DNA from: Herbaspirillum hiltneri N3
GTDB taxonomy: Bacteria; Pseudomonadota; Gammaproteobacteria; Burkholderiales; Burkholderiaceae_D
NCBI RefSeq assembly: GCF_001267925.1
Contig: NZ_CP011409.1
Coordinates: forward strand, 4,901,475 to 4,965,474
Reading direction: 5' to 3'
Length of the DNA: 64,000 nt
Positions 57,383 through 64,000 of the stretch are shown here, piece after piece. Position 1 is the stretch's first letter, and every line of letters begins with the position of its first letter. The notes beneath the pieces were generated by a model, which saw only the letters and a program-made list of their open reading frames with translations, searched no databases and was not told the origin of the DNA. Position numbers and translations under genes: made by a program.

Positions 57383-57440
57383 GTTTTTTATGTAGGTTTC
57401 CAGAAAGGAATTTTTCAGGTTTCCCGAAAATGAGGTGATT

Positions 57441-57670
57441 TGGTTTTTAAATTAATAGTTTATATATATAAATAGTAGTAGTAGTTAACACAGGCACTTT
57501 TCTGTGGATAACCGGGTAAACCTTCATCGAATCATCGACTTGCGAAATTCATAAGTGCTTGGCAAGTCTTGTATGGCAAAAGAACAGATGTTGGAGAGAA
57601 ATGCACGCTGTGCAAAACTCTTGAGCTATCCCCAATTCACACCCGAGTTATCCAAAGACTTATCCACAGA
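57441..57670. other. Putative replication-origin module, copy 1
   Basis: An AT-rich stretch (57442-57472, ending in a TATATATATAAA run) is followed by TAGTAGTAGTAG (57473-57484), an 18-bp spacer and a perfect DnaA box TGTGGATAA (57503-57511, inverted). Further right are TTATCCAAA (57648-57656, one mismatch) and TTATCCACA (57660-57668, perfect), 12 bp apart. AT-rich DNA, DnaA-trio-type TAG repeats, spacer and DnaA box in this order is the arrangement of bacterial origin-unwinding elements. The module is repeated at 58189-58418 and the two copies flank the ferredoxin gene. Confidence 0.75.
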
Positions 57671-57801
57671 TTAGCTGAAAATAGCTGTTTTTATTGGTAT
57701 TTTGTTAATCAAACCAAAACAATAGACCTGTATCCATCCAGATTCGCCTTTTCGGCATGGATGGCCTTCAATCAAGCTCCAGAGCCAAACAGATTTTTCC
57801 A

Positions 57802-58116
57802 ATGCCCATGGATGAACCAATACCCAAACATGCCTACAAGGTCTCCTTGCTGCCTTCAGGATTGGAATTTGAAGCCGGTGCGGAAAGTTCTTTGCTTCAG
57901 GCGGCTTTGCGAGCGCAAATACGTTTGCCCAGTTCTTGCCGAAATGGGACATGCCGCACTTGCCTGTGCATGTTGAAAAGCGGGGAAATCAGTTACCAGA
58001 TCGACTGGCCCGGTCTGACCAGGGAAGAAAAAGCCGAAGGCTATTTGTTGCCCTGCGTGGCGGTTGCCGAATCGGACTTGGTCATTGATGCACCGGATGC
58101 TCTTTCCCTGAAATGA
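57802..58116 (+). CDS. 2Fe-2S plant-type ferredoxin
   Basis: This 104-residue protein starts MPMDEPIPKHAYKVSLLPSG and binds a [2Fe-2S] cluster through Cys46, Cys51, Cys54 (SCRNGTCRTC, C-x4-C-x2-C) and Cys85 (LLPCVAV). It is a short soluble electron carrier; the partner is not adjacent. The gene is lower in G+C than its neighbours and lies exactly between two copies of an origin-like module. An ATG at 57808 is an alternative start. A small terminator hairpin follows at 58152. Confidence 0.88.
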   Translation: MPMDEPIPKHAYKVSLLPSGLEFEAGAESSLLQAALRAQIRLPSSCRNGTCRTCLCMLKSGEISYQIDWPGLTREEKAEGYLLPCVAVAESDLVIDAPDALSLK

Positions 58117-58151
58117 GCATCTTCGGCTTTTGAAGTGTTTTTCAATTTTTT

Positions 58152-58176
58152 AACCCGTTTGGAAAGAAAGCGGGTT
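58152..58176 (+). terminator. Hairpin after the ferredoxin gene
   Basis: AACCCG (58152-58157) pairs with CGGGTT (58171-58176) around a purine-rich loop, followed by TTCAGGGTTT. The stem is short and the T-run weak. Confidence 0.5.
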
Positions 58177-58188
58177 TTCAGGGTTTCT

Positions 58189-58418
58189 GGTTTTTATATA
58201 AAAGTTTATATATATATAAATAGTAGTAGTAGTTAACGCAGCGCCTTTTCTGTGGATAACCCGGTAAATCGTCATTGAATCATCGACTTGCGAAATTCAT
58301 AAACGCTTGGCAAGTCTTGTATGACAAAAGAACAGTTCGGGGACAGAAATCGCGCCTGTGTAAAACTCGTCAACTATCCCCAATCCGCGCAAACCTTATT
58401 CACAAAGTTATCCACAGG
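58189..58418. other. Putative replication-origin module, copy 2
   Basis: Same order as copy 1: AT-rich run (58189-58220, with a TATATATATATAAA core), TAGTAGTAGTAG (58221-58232), 18-bp spacer, inverted perfect DnaA box TGTGGATAA (58251-58259), then TTATTCACA (58396-58404) and TTATCCACA (58408-58416), both perfect and again 12 bp apart. Long stretches such as ATCATCGACTTGCGAAATTC and CTTGGCAAGTCTTGTATG are shared with copy 1. The spacing of trio, spacer and first box is identical in both copies. Confidence 0.78.
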
Positions 58419-58457
58419 ATGACGTTCTGATAAGAATTCGTATTGCCAAACGACAAT

Positions 58458-60488
58458 CTACCGCCTGGCCGCCTCTGGCCTGGTTTTGCCGGGTGGAGGC
58501 GCAGTCGGTTTTTTTTGCACTTCTTGCAAAAGATTGGCGCAATCCGTTTGTTGTTCACCGCTGATATTGATCAGCGGGAGGATCGCCGCCACCGGCGCCA
58601 GCACACCCAGAGCGATTGCGCCTCCGGTCTTCAGCGCCAGCACGCCCTTGTCGACGCCGACGTTCGGATCCTTGAACGGACCGGTCACATACAGGGGTGA
58701 GCGCAGCGAAATGATGCGCAAGCCCTTGCTGCGCGGATTGATGGTCAGGTTCAGCTGTTCCTGCGCCAGGTTGACGTCGCCGGTGATGGTGATGATTGCG
58801 TCCTCGGTATCCAGCGTGAACGTGCGCGCCTGCGCCAGGCCGTTGGTCACGGTGAAATCACCGGCCATGCAATTGAGCTTGACCTGCTTGTCGCCGAACA
58901 GCTTGGACACCACCACGTTGCCGATGTTGAGACCCATCTCTTCCAGCAGCAGCTTGCTGATGGCGCCGTGATTGATCAGCGTCTTCAGTTCGCCGTTGGA
59001 GGAACCCAGCATTGCCGCCACCGAATTGCCGGTCGCCGTCAACGCCGCGTCGCCGTTGATCTCACCGAAACTGGTCTGGGCCGCATTGAGATTAGGGAAC
59101 AACTGCTGGATCTTGATGCGTCGCGCCGACAGTTTGACGTCGGATTTCATCTTCGGCTCGCGGCCGTCCAGCCGCATGTTCGACGTCAGGTTGCCGCCGG
59201 CGATGCCGAAGTTCAGCGGCGTCAGCGACAAGACTTTGTCCTTCAGGTGCAGATCGGCCTGAATGTTGTTGACCGGCAGATCCTTTTCCTTGACCACGCG
59301 ATGTGCAGTCAGCTTGACGTCGGCGTCGATCGCACCCCAGGCTTCGGTCTGGAATTCCTTGACCGGCAACACCTTGTCGGCCGGCTGGCGCTCTTCCGCA
59401 CCGCGCTTTTCCTTGCTGGCGTTGGAGTCGGCGCCGATCAGCGGGCCCAGGTCTTCAAAGCGCAGCAGGTTCGATACCACTTCACCCTGCAGCAGGGGAC
59501 GCGGTTCTTTCGATTGATATTCGAGCGTACCGCCGATGTCGCTGGAACCGACCTGGCCCTTGAATTTTTCATAGGTCCAAGTGCTGCCGTTCTTCTGACC
59601 CACCGTATTGAGTTTGCCGATCAGATGGCCGGAGGTGGAAAATGGCGGCGTTTCCGGCAGCAGCACGCCGGTCAGCGGAAACAGATGCGCCATGCTGTCG
59701 CCCGACAGGTTCAGCTGCAGGTCTAGCGCGGCCAACTCCTGCGGCTTGGTCAGCGTGCCCTTGACGGCGATGCGCGTCTTGCCGACGCGCACATCGGCTT
59801 CGAGCGGATACGGTTTGCTTTCATCCTGCAGCGACAACACGCCGCCGGCCTTGCCTTCGCCGTTGATGTCGGCCTTGTTGAACGAGCCCTTCACACTCCA
59901 GCCGATGCCGTAGATTTTTTCCTTGTCGGGATCGAGCGTATCGATTTCAGCGCGCGCGCGTGCTTTTTGAATCGCGTCGTCGAGCTCAACCACGCCTTTG
60001 CGGATGACGATTTTTTCAGGACGGAATTGCCAGGTCGACGGACTGTCGTCGGACTTGAACGTCCAGTTGTTGACGGCGTCTTTCCTGCGCAGCAATTGCA
60101 GGTAAGGATCCTGCGCTTCGAGATCGGGCAGCACGATCTTGTGCTGCAGCAGCGGCCACGGATTGAGCGTGACGTTGAGTTGTTTGACCGTCGCCATGTT
60201 GGAGTTGGCCGGCGCCCAATCGGGATTGCCGAGCACGATGTCGTTGGCGCTCACATGCGGCCACGGGATCCATCTGGCCCAGCTGGTCTGCGGAGAATCA
60301 GGTGCCCGCCATTTGACGACGAGATCGCCCTGGATAGCGAAGTGGCGTCCGGTGGCGTCGCTGACGCGCTGGTTGATCCACGGCCGCGCGCGATTCCAGT
60401 CGAAGGTGATGATCAGAATGACCAGCAACACGATCAGCGCAATGACGCCGGCCAGACTGAATCCGATTATTTTTGATGTCCGTGGCAT
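58458..60488 (-). CDS. AsmA-family protein
   Basis: The 676-residue protein has one N-terminal membrane helix (IIGFSLAGVIALIVLLVILI) and a long periplasmic beta-rich part. AsmA features are FDWNRARPWINQRVSDATGRHFAIQGDLVV near the N-terminus, repeated SARRIKIQQLFPNLNAAQTSFGEINGDAALTATG-type blocks, and the AsmA C-terminal domain with LKTLINHGAISKLLLEEMGLNIGN. AsmA-like proteins are thought to support lipid transfer or outer-membrane assembly. The last 25 residues are Pro/Lys-rich. Confidence 0.9.
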   Translation of the reverse strand: MPRTSKIIGFSLAGVIALIVLLVILIITFDWNRARPWINQRVSDATGRHFAIQGDLVVKWRAPDSPQTSWARWIPWPHVSANDIVLGNPDWAPANSNMATVKQLNVTLNPWPLLQHKIVLPDLEAQDPYLQLLRRKDAVNNWTFKSDDSPSTWQFRPEKIVIRKGVVELDDAIQKARARAEIDTLDPDKEKIYGIGWSVKGSFNKADINGEGKAGGVLSLQDESKPYPLEADVRVGKTRIAVKGTLTKPQELAALDLQLNLSGDSMAHLFPLTGVLLPETPPFSTSGHLIGKLNTVGQKNGSTWTYEKFKGQVGSSDIGGTLEYQSKEPRPLLQGEVVSNLLRFEDLGPLIGADSNASKEKRGAEERQPADKVLPVKEFQTEAWGAIDADVKLTAHRVVKEKDLPVNNIQADLHLKDKVLSLTPLNFGIAGGNLTSNMRLDGREPKMKSDVKLSARRIKIQQLFPNLNAAQTSFGEINGDAALTATGNSVAAMLGSSNGELKTLINHGAISKLLLEEMGLNIGNVVVSKLFGDKQVKLNCMAGDFTVTNGLAQARTFTLDTEDAIITITGDVNLAQEQLNLTINPRSKGLRIISLRSPLYVTGPFKDPNVGVDKGVLALKTGGAIALGVLAPVAAILPLINISGEQQTDCANLLQEVQKKPTAPPPGKTRPEAARR

Positions 60489-60546
60489 AAACCATCCTGA
60501 AGGTGAGTGACTGCGCCGACGGCATCAAGGAAAATTCAGGCGGTCG

Positions 60547-61506
60547 TCAGCGCTTCATGTTGATACGACCGAATTCGTCATGAGTTGTTGCAACTAAATG
60601 CGCGCGCAGCCATTTGTGAGCCGGATTTCTCGCGTCCCGTTCGTGCCACAGCATGTCCACATGTTCTTCCGGCGTCTTGAACGGAAGCTCTTTCACCACA
60701 AGGACTTCCGTCATGCCGGTGGCGGCAATCAGATGGCGCGGCAACACCGTAATCAGCTCCGAACTGGCGACGATGCGACCGGCAGTGAAGAACTGGTTCA
60801 CCGTCAGCAGAATCTTACGTTCGCGTCCCATGCCGGCGAGGACATCGTCAATCACGGCATGGGGTTTGCCTGACAGACTGACCAGCAAGTGGTCGGCGGC
60901 GCAATAATTGTCGAGCGTCAGTTCCTTGTCGGCCAGCGGATGGTTCTTGTGCATCACGCACACATATTGGCCGGTGTACAAACGTTCGTGGCTGATCTGC
61001 GTCTTGACCGTGCCCTGGCCGTCGGCCAGCTGCGCCGTCACGCCCGGGAAAAATCCCACTGCCAGATCGACGTCGCCGCGCAGCAGCATGGCGCGCGGAT
61101 CGCGCGTGGTCAGCGGCATCATGCGGATTTTCAGGCGCGGCGCATCGCGCATGATGGTGCGCACCAGCGATGGCAGCCACAGCGCCGCAGTCGCATCGAC
61201 CATCGCCATGCGGAAGGTGTTTTGTGCGCGCGTCACGTCGAAGGTCTCAGGCGTGATCACCGCTTCCAGTTCCGACAGCGCGCGGCGCACGGTCGGCCAC
61301 AACTCTTCGGCGCGCGGCGTCGGCTTGACGCCGTGCGCGGTGCGTATCACGAGTTCATCGTTGAGCGTGTCGCGCAGCCGGCGCAACGCGTTTGACACGG
61401 CCGGCTGGGTCATCGCCAGCAGATTGGCCGCGCGCGTCAGGTTCTGCTCCGTCATCACCGCGTCAAAGACGCGCAACAGGTTAAGGTCAAGAGTAAGGAA
61501 GCTCAT
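60547..61506 (-). CDS. LysR-family regulator (NodD/LinR-like)
   Basis: This 319-residue protein has the DLNLLRVFDAVMTEQNLTRAANLLAMTQPAVSNALRRLRDTLNDELVIRTAHG HTH region typical of the NodD/NahR/LinR subgroup and a substrate-binding domain. It is divergent from the first of two small-protein genes at 61671; its operator, if any, would overlap the repeated block at 61570-61645. Confidence 0.9.
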   Translation of the reverse strand: MSFLTLDLNLLRVFDAVMTEQNLTRAANLLAMTQPAVSNALRRLRDTLNDELVIRTAHGVKPTPRAEELWPTVRRALSELEAVITPETFDVTRAQNTFRMAMVDATAALWLPSLVRTIMRDAPRLKIRMMPLTTRDPRAMLLRGDVDLAVGFFPGVTAQLADGQGTVKTQISHERLYTGQYVCVMHKNHPLADKELTLDNYCAADHLLVSLSGKPHAVIDDVLAGMGRERKILLTVNQFFTAGRIVASSELITVLPRHLIAATGMTEVLVVKELPFKTPEEHVDMLWHERDARNPAHKWLRAHLVATTHDEFGRINMKR

Positions 61507-61569
61507 GTCAGCCGCGCCCCATAAGGCAGAGAGGAGGAGAGAAAAATCTTCAAGGTCAAAAAAACGCTA

Positions 61570-61645
61570 TTCACAAAAGGTATAACTGATATCTGAAAAC
61601 GAAATTGGTAAAGGCAGTCGGTCGTCATTACACTGCAATGCAACA
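61570..61645 (+). promoter_or_regulatory. Promoter block of small-protein unit 1
   Basis: TTGGTA (61605-61610) and TACACT (61629-61634), 18 bp apart, form a plausible sigma-70 promoter. The flanking sequence (TTCACAA, CTGATATC, AAATTGG, CTGCAATGCAACA) recurs in the same order and nearly the same spacing upstream of the second unit at 62271-62346, which shows the two promoters are duplicates. Confidence 0.6.
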
Positions 61646-61670
61646 TAACACATTTCGCAAGGAGTCCATC

Positions 61671-61916
61671 ATGACTACATTGACCGCCAATTACTCTTCG
61701 AAGACTACTGCAGCCGGTTCCAGCAAGTTCGGCGCCGCCCTGCGCAACATCTTCGTTCGCTTCGTCCAAGCCCACGAATCGCAAGCCGCTCTGATGACCG
61801 CTGACTACAACAGCAAGGTCGAAGGCGCTTCGCAACTGAACCGCCTGGCCAACAAGTTCGAATCCAGCCAGCCTAACCTGGCAGCCGAACTGCGTTTCAT
61901 CGCATCGCGCGGCTGA
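61671..61916 (+). CDS. Small basic protein, unit 1
   Basis: The 81-residue protein (MTTLTANYSSKTTAAGSSKF) is preceded by AAGGAG at a good distance. Its C-terminus SQLNRLANKFESSQPNLAAELRFIASRG is shared with the protein at 62396 (LNRMANDYSGSQPNFAAELR). No membrane helix is obvious. I do not recognise the family. The gene sits between a duplicated promoter block and a C-rich 3' region ending in a terminator, and is best viewed together with the second unit. Confidence 0.75.
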   Translation: MTTLTANYSSKTTAAGSSKFGAALRNIFVRFVQAHESQAALMTADYNSKVEGASQLNRLANKFESSQPNLAAELRFIASRG

Positions 61917-62136
61917 TCTGCATCCAGGTATCTGAGTATCTGGGTATAGAGCAGCAACAAGCATTTGCAGCAACACTACAGCACGGCGCGTAGTGCGCGG
62001 AACCAACCGGTAACGACGCATTTCAGCAGTTCTGTAGGGCAACAACGGTTTCAGTCCTGAGTTTCTCAGGCCCGCGTCCTGGCGCGTATGCAGGCAAACA
62101 AGCCCGCAGCGATCGCGCGACATGGGAATCTGTCCG

Positions 62137-62200
62137 GCGTCTCCTCCTCCCTCTTTAGGAAGGATTTCCCCGCAAGCTTCGGCTTCGCGGGGATTTTTTT
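62137..62200 (+). ncRNA. Candidate 3'-end small RNA with CCTCCTCCC motif, unit 1
   Basis: GCGTCTCCTCCTCCCTCTT is followed by TAGGAAGGATT and then a strong terminator (CCCCGCAAGC-TTCG-GCTTCGCGGGG plus seven T). CCTCCTCCC (62143-62151) is complementary to Shine-Dalgarno sequences and is the defining motif of the CcsR family of Rhodobacter small RNAs that mature from the 3' part of a small-protein mRNA. The same block recurs at 62789. Whether it is processed from the mRNA or has its own promoter cannot be seen. Confidence 0.6.
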
Positions 62201-62270
62201 GTCTATGAAGTCCGGTGATTGTTCGAGAGCCCCCTCCACAAGCCTTGAGCATACTGCATCCCCGGCTTTA

Positions 62271-62346
62271 TTCACAATACCTATATCTGATATCCCCAGT
62301 CTAAATTGGCTATCCCGTGCCGGAAAACCTATACTGCAATGCAACA
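62271..62346 (+). promoter_or_regulatory. Promoter block of small-protein unit 2
   Basis: TTGGCT (62306-62311) and TATACT (62330-62335) are separated by 18 bp, and CTGCAATGCAACA follows. The block matches 61570-61645 element by element. Confidence 0.6.
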
Positions 62347-62395
62347 ACAAAGCAATCGAGCTCAAAAGCAGTTTCATATCAGGGAAATCAATATC

Positions 62396-62716
62396 ATGTC
62401 AGTCCTCGCCATCGCCTTTCCAGTTGAAGCCGCCGTGCCGGTCGCGCAATCGCTGATCGGAGCCGGCATCGCGCTGACGCGCCCCTTGCTGGGCCTGGGC
62501 GCGCTCGTGACGCTGCTCATGGTGTTCAAGCCCTTGCTGGCCGGCATCATGCGCGCCGTGGTCGCCTTCTTCGTGCCGCGCAAGTCGTTCGAGCAACGTG
62601 TCGCCGCACACCGTTTCAGCGGCGTTCGCATGCTCAACCGCATGGCCAATGATTACAGCGGCAGCCAACCGAATTTCGCAGCCGAGCTGCGCAACCTGGC
62701 CGCGCGCGACAACTGA
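62396..62716 (+). CDS. Small membrane-type protein, unit 2
   Basis: The 106-residue protein starts MSVLAIAFPVEAAVPVAQSL, has a hydrophobic stretch (GLGALVTLLMVFKPLLAGIM and VVAFFV) likely to be membrane-inserted, and ends with RMLNRMANDYSGSQPNFAAELRNLAARDN, the motif shared with the unit 1 protein. The ribosome binding site is weak (AGGGAAATCAAT). The family is not recognised. The two proteins share only the C-terminal motif, so they look like a common tail attached to different N-termini. Confidence 0.72.
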   Translation: MSVLAIAFPVEAAVPVAQSLIGAGIALTRPLLGLGALVTLLMVFKPLLAGIMRAVVAFFVPRKSFEQRVAAHRFSGVRMLNRMANDYSGSQPNFAAELRNLAARDN

Positions 62717-62788
62717 TCGCCGCAGATAGCAGACGATAGCCGCCATCAGGCGCCAGAGTTTATTAGTACCGATCAAGCAGTAAGTACC

Positions 62789-62852
62789 GCGTCTCCTCCT
62801 CCCTCTTCAGGAAGGATTAGCCCCACGAGCCCCAATTCGTGGGGCTTTTTTT
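62789..62852 (+). ncRNA. Candidate 3'-end small RNA with CCTCCTCCC motif, unit 2
   Basis: GCGTCTCCTCCTCCCTCTT is followed by CAGGAAGGATT and a terminator (AGCCCCACGA ... TCGTGGGGCT with a seven-T run). CCTCCTCCC is at 62795-62803. It starts 72 bp after the stop codon of the unit 2 gene, against 220 bp in unit 1, although the block itself is almost identical. Confidence 0.62.
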
Positions 62853-62989
62853 ATGTGCGCCAAGGTATTTGTGGAAATCAGCCGGGTTTTGGGGCCTGAC
62901 GGCTTTCTTGCACCATGCCCGCGTGATAACGTAGGGGCCTGATCTCCTTCGTATTTCCGCTACTCCAGCCTCAACACCTCGTCGACATC

Positions 62990-63757
62990 ATGTGCCAGTT
63001 ACTCGGGATGAATTGCAACACGCCCACCGACATCGTTTTCAGCTTCACCGGTTTTGCAACCCGCGGCGGCCTGACGGATCACCACAGCGACGGCTGGGGC
63101 ATCGCATTCTTTGAAGGCTCCGGCGTGCGTCACTTTGTCGACTACCAGTCGGCGGTCAGTTCGCCGGTGGCCGAGCTGATCAAGAGCTGTCCGATCAAAT
63201 CGCAGCACGTCATCGCCCACATCCGCAAAGCCACGCAAGGCCGCGTCTCGCTGGCCAACTGCCATCCCTTCGTGCGCGAATTGTGGGGACGCTACTGGGT
63301 ATTCGCCCACAACGGCGACCTGAAGAATTTCACCCCCGCGCTCGACGGCCCTTATCGCCCGGTCGGCACTACCGACAGCGAACTGGCGTTTTGCTACCTG
63401 TTGCAGGAGCTGCGCAAGCGCTTTGGCGAGACCTTGCCGTCCCTGGCCGAATTAACGCCGGTGTTGCGCGAACTTACGGCATATATCGCCGGACATGGGC
63501 CATTTAACATGCTGTTGTCGGATGGTTCGGCGCTGTTCTCGCATTGCTCCACCAATCTGTACTACATCATCCGCCAGCATCCGTTCGCCTCGGCCCACCT
63601 GTCCGACCAGGACGTGTCGGTAGACTTCTCCGAACTCACCACCGCCAACGACCGCGTCGCGGTCATCGTGACCCAGCCGCTCACCACCAACGAGACCTGG
63701 ACCCAGTTCGCCCAAGGCGAGCTGAAAGTCTTCGTCGACGGCGCCGTGGTGGAATAG
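62990..63757 (+). CDS. Class II glutamine amidotransferase (YafJ-like)
   Basis: The 255-residue protein begins MCQLLGMNCNTPTDIVFSFT, with Cys2 as the N-terminal nucleophile of the Ntn-type amidotransferase fold. HHSDGWGIAFFEG, VIAHIRKATQGRVSLANCHPF and FAHNGDLKNF are the glutamine-binding and oxyanion segments. YafJ-type proteins are stand-alone amidotransferases of uncertain acceptor. It is monocistronic with a terminator downstream. Confidence 0.92.
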   Translation: MCQLLGMNCNTPTDIVFSFTGFATRGGLTDHHSDGWGIAFFEGSGVRHFVDYQSAVSSPVAELIKSCPIKSQHVIAHIRKATQGRVSLANCHPFVRELWGRYWVFAHNGDLKNFTPALDGPYRPVGTTDSELAFCYLLQELRKRFGETLPSLAELTPVLRELTAYIAGHGPFNMLLSDGSALFSHCSTNLYYIIRQHPFASAHLSDQDVSVDFSELTTANDRVAVIVTQPLTTNETWTQFAQGELKVFVDGAVVE

Positions 63758-63764
63758 ATTGTCC

Positions 63765-63803
63765 AGGCGGCAAGAGTTTTCCCTCCTTGCCGCCTGCCTC
63801 TTT
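63765..63803 (+). terminator. Rho-independent terminator after the amidotransferase gene
   Basis: AGGCGGCAAG (63765-63774) pairs with CTTGCCGCCT (63786-63795), followed by GCCTCTTTA. Confidence 0.8.
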
Positions 63804-63886
63804 ATGTCGCACTCCTTCGATATTTCCGGCGAAGCTTTTGCCGGCTATCGATATACATTTTTACTCTGTCAAAAACCGCCCCAGCC

Positions 63887-63895
63887 TGTGGATAA
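63887..63895 (-). promoter_or_regulatory. DnaA box overlapping a possible -35 element
   Basis: TGTGGATAA is a perfect DnaA box. A TAGAAT hexamer (63912-63917) lies 17 bp after TGGATA (63889-63894), which would act as its -35, so DnaA binding could repress this promoter. The gene it would serve lies beyond the window end. The remaining 63804-64000 holds no recognised gene. Confidence 0.5.
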
Positions 63896-64000
63896 CTTTT
63901 GCCGGTCAGAGTAGAATGGCGCCCTTATGGTGTTGATATCGGGCGCTCCAGGATTCCTTCAGCCCAAGCCGGTCAACACGCATCCCACCCGTTTTTTATA

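Noticed and set aside
57623..57634. Additional DnaA-like boxes (CTATCCCCA, TGTGCAAAA) in the origin-like modules
   Set aside because: They differ from the consensus by one or two bases at conserved positions; only the perfect boxes and the one in a conserved pair were counted.

Overview
The window looks like chromosomal DNA of a betaproteobacterium of the order Burkholderiales, most likely an Oxalobacteraceae member close to Herbaspirillum. This is inferred from the high G+C content, the dense LysR-type regulators, the mnmG-rsmG-parA-parB block, the dat-ybeD-lipB-lipA neighbourhood and DUF2917/GcvA-like pairs. No rRNA, tRNA, CRISPR array, insertion sequence or prophage was recognised.

Layout. 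Positions 1-18 kb are accessory metabolism and regulation: an EAL-domain tail, a drug/metabolite exporter, a TonB-dependent siderophore receptor, two short-chain dehydrogenases with a LysR regulator, a Tat-exported SMP-30 lactonase-like protein, a pair of lipoproteins (DUF3142 plus an unrecognised 825-aa partner), a DUF1120 protein, a DUF1275 membrane protein, and a LysR/DoxX/GST/LysR/MFS group in which doxX carries an in-frame stop. Positions 18-31 kb hold a lipoprotein polysaccharide deacetylase, lipA-lipB, DUF2917 with a GcvA-like regulator, a chemoreceptor, ybeD, dat, two ABC exporters separated by a 155-bp near-perfect palindrome, an M24 peptidase-like protein and a GlxA-type regulator.

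Positions 31-39 kb are the chromosome segregation and tRNA-modification block (parB, parA, lysE-like, lipocalin, rsmG, mnmG), with two parS sites just upstream of mnmG. Positions 39.4-47.8 kb form a self-contained carbohydrate/polyol uptake and catabolism operon (AraC regulator, binding protein, ATPase, permease, zinc dehydrogenase, FGGY kinase, SDR). It is bracketed by two nearly identical terminator hairpins of about 50 bp, which suggests insertion as a unit. Positions 47.8-56.3 kb carry a Liv-type amino-acid ABC transporter, then a GMC oxidoreductase and a methylmalonate-semialdehyde dehydrogenase.

Positions 57.4-58.4 kb are the most striking part. Two copies of a module of about 230 bp (AT-rich stretch, four TAG trinucleotides, an 18-bp spacer, an inverted DnaA box and a distal pair of direct DnaA boxes) flank one small 2Fe-2S ferredoxin gene. 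This fits a bipartite replication origin. The nearby parABS system and the strong minus-strand bias to its left agree with that reading. At 61.5-62.9 kb there are two tandem transcription units, each encoding a small protein with the same C-terminal motif and each ending in an almost identical CCTCCTCCC-containing 3' region plus terminator, which is a candidate family of C-rich anti-Shine-Dalgarno small RNAs. A YafJ-like amidotransferase follows, and the window ends just after another perfect DnaA box.
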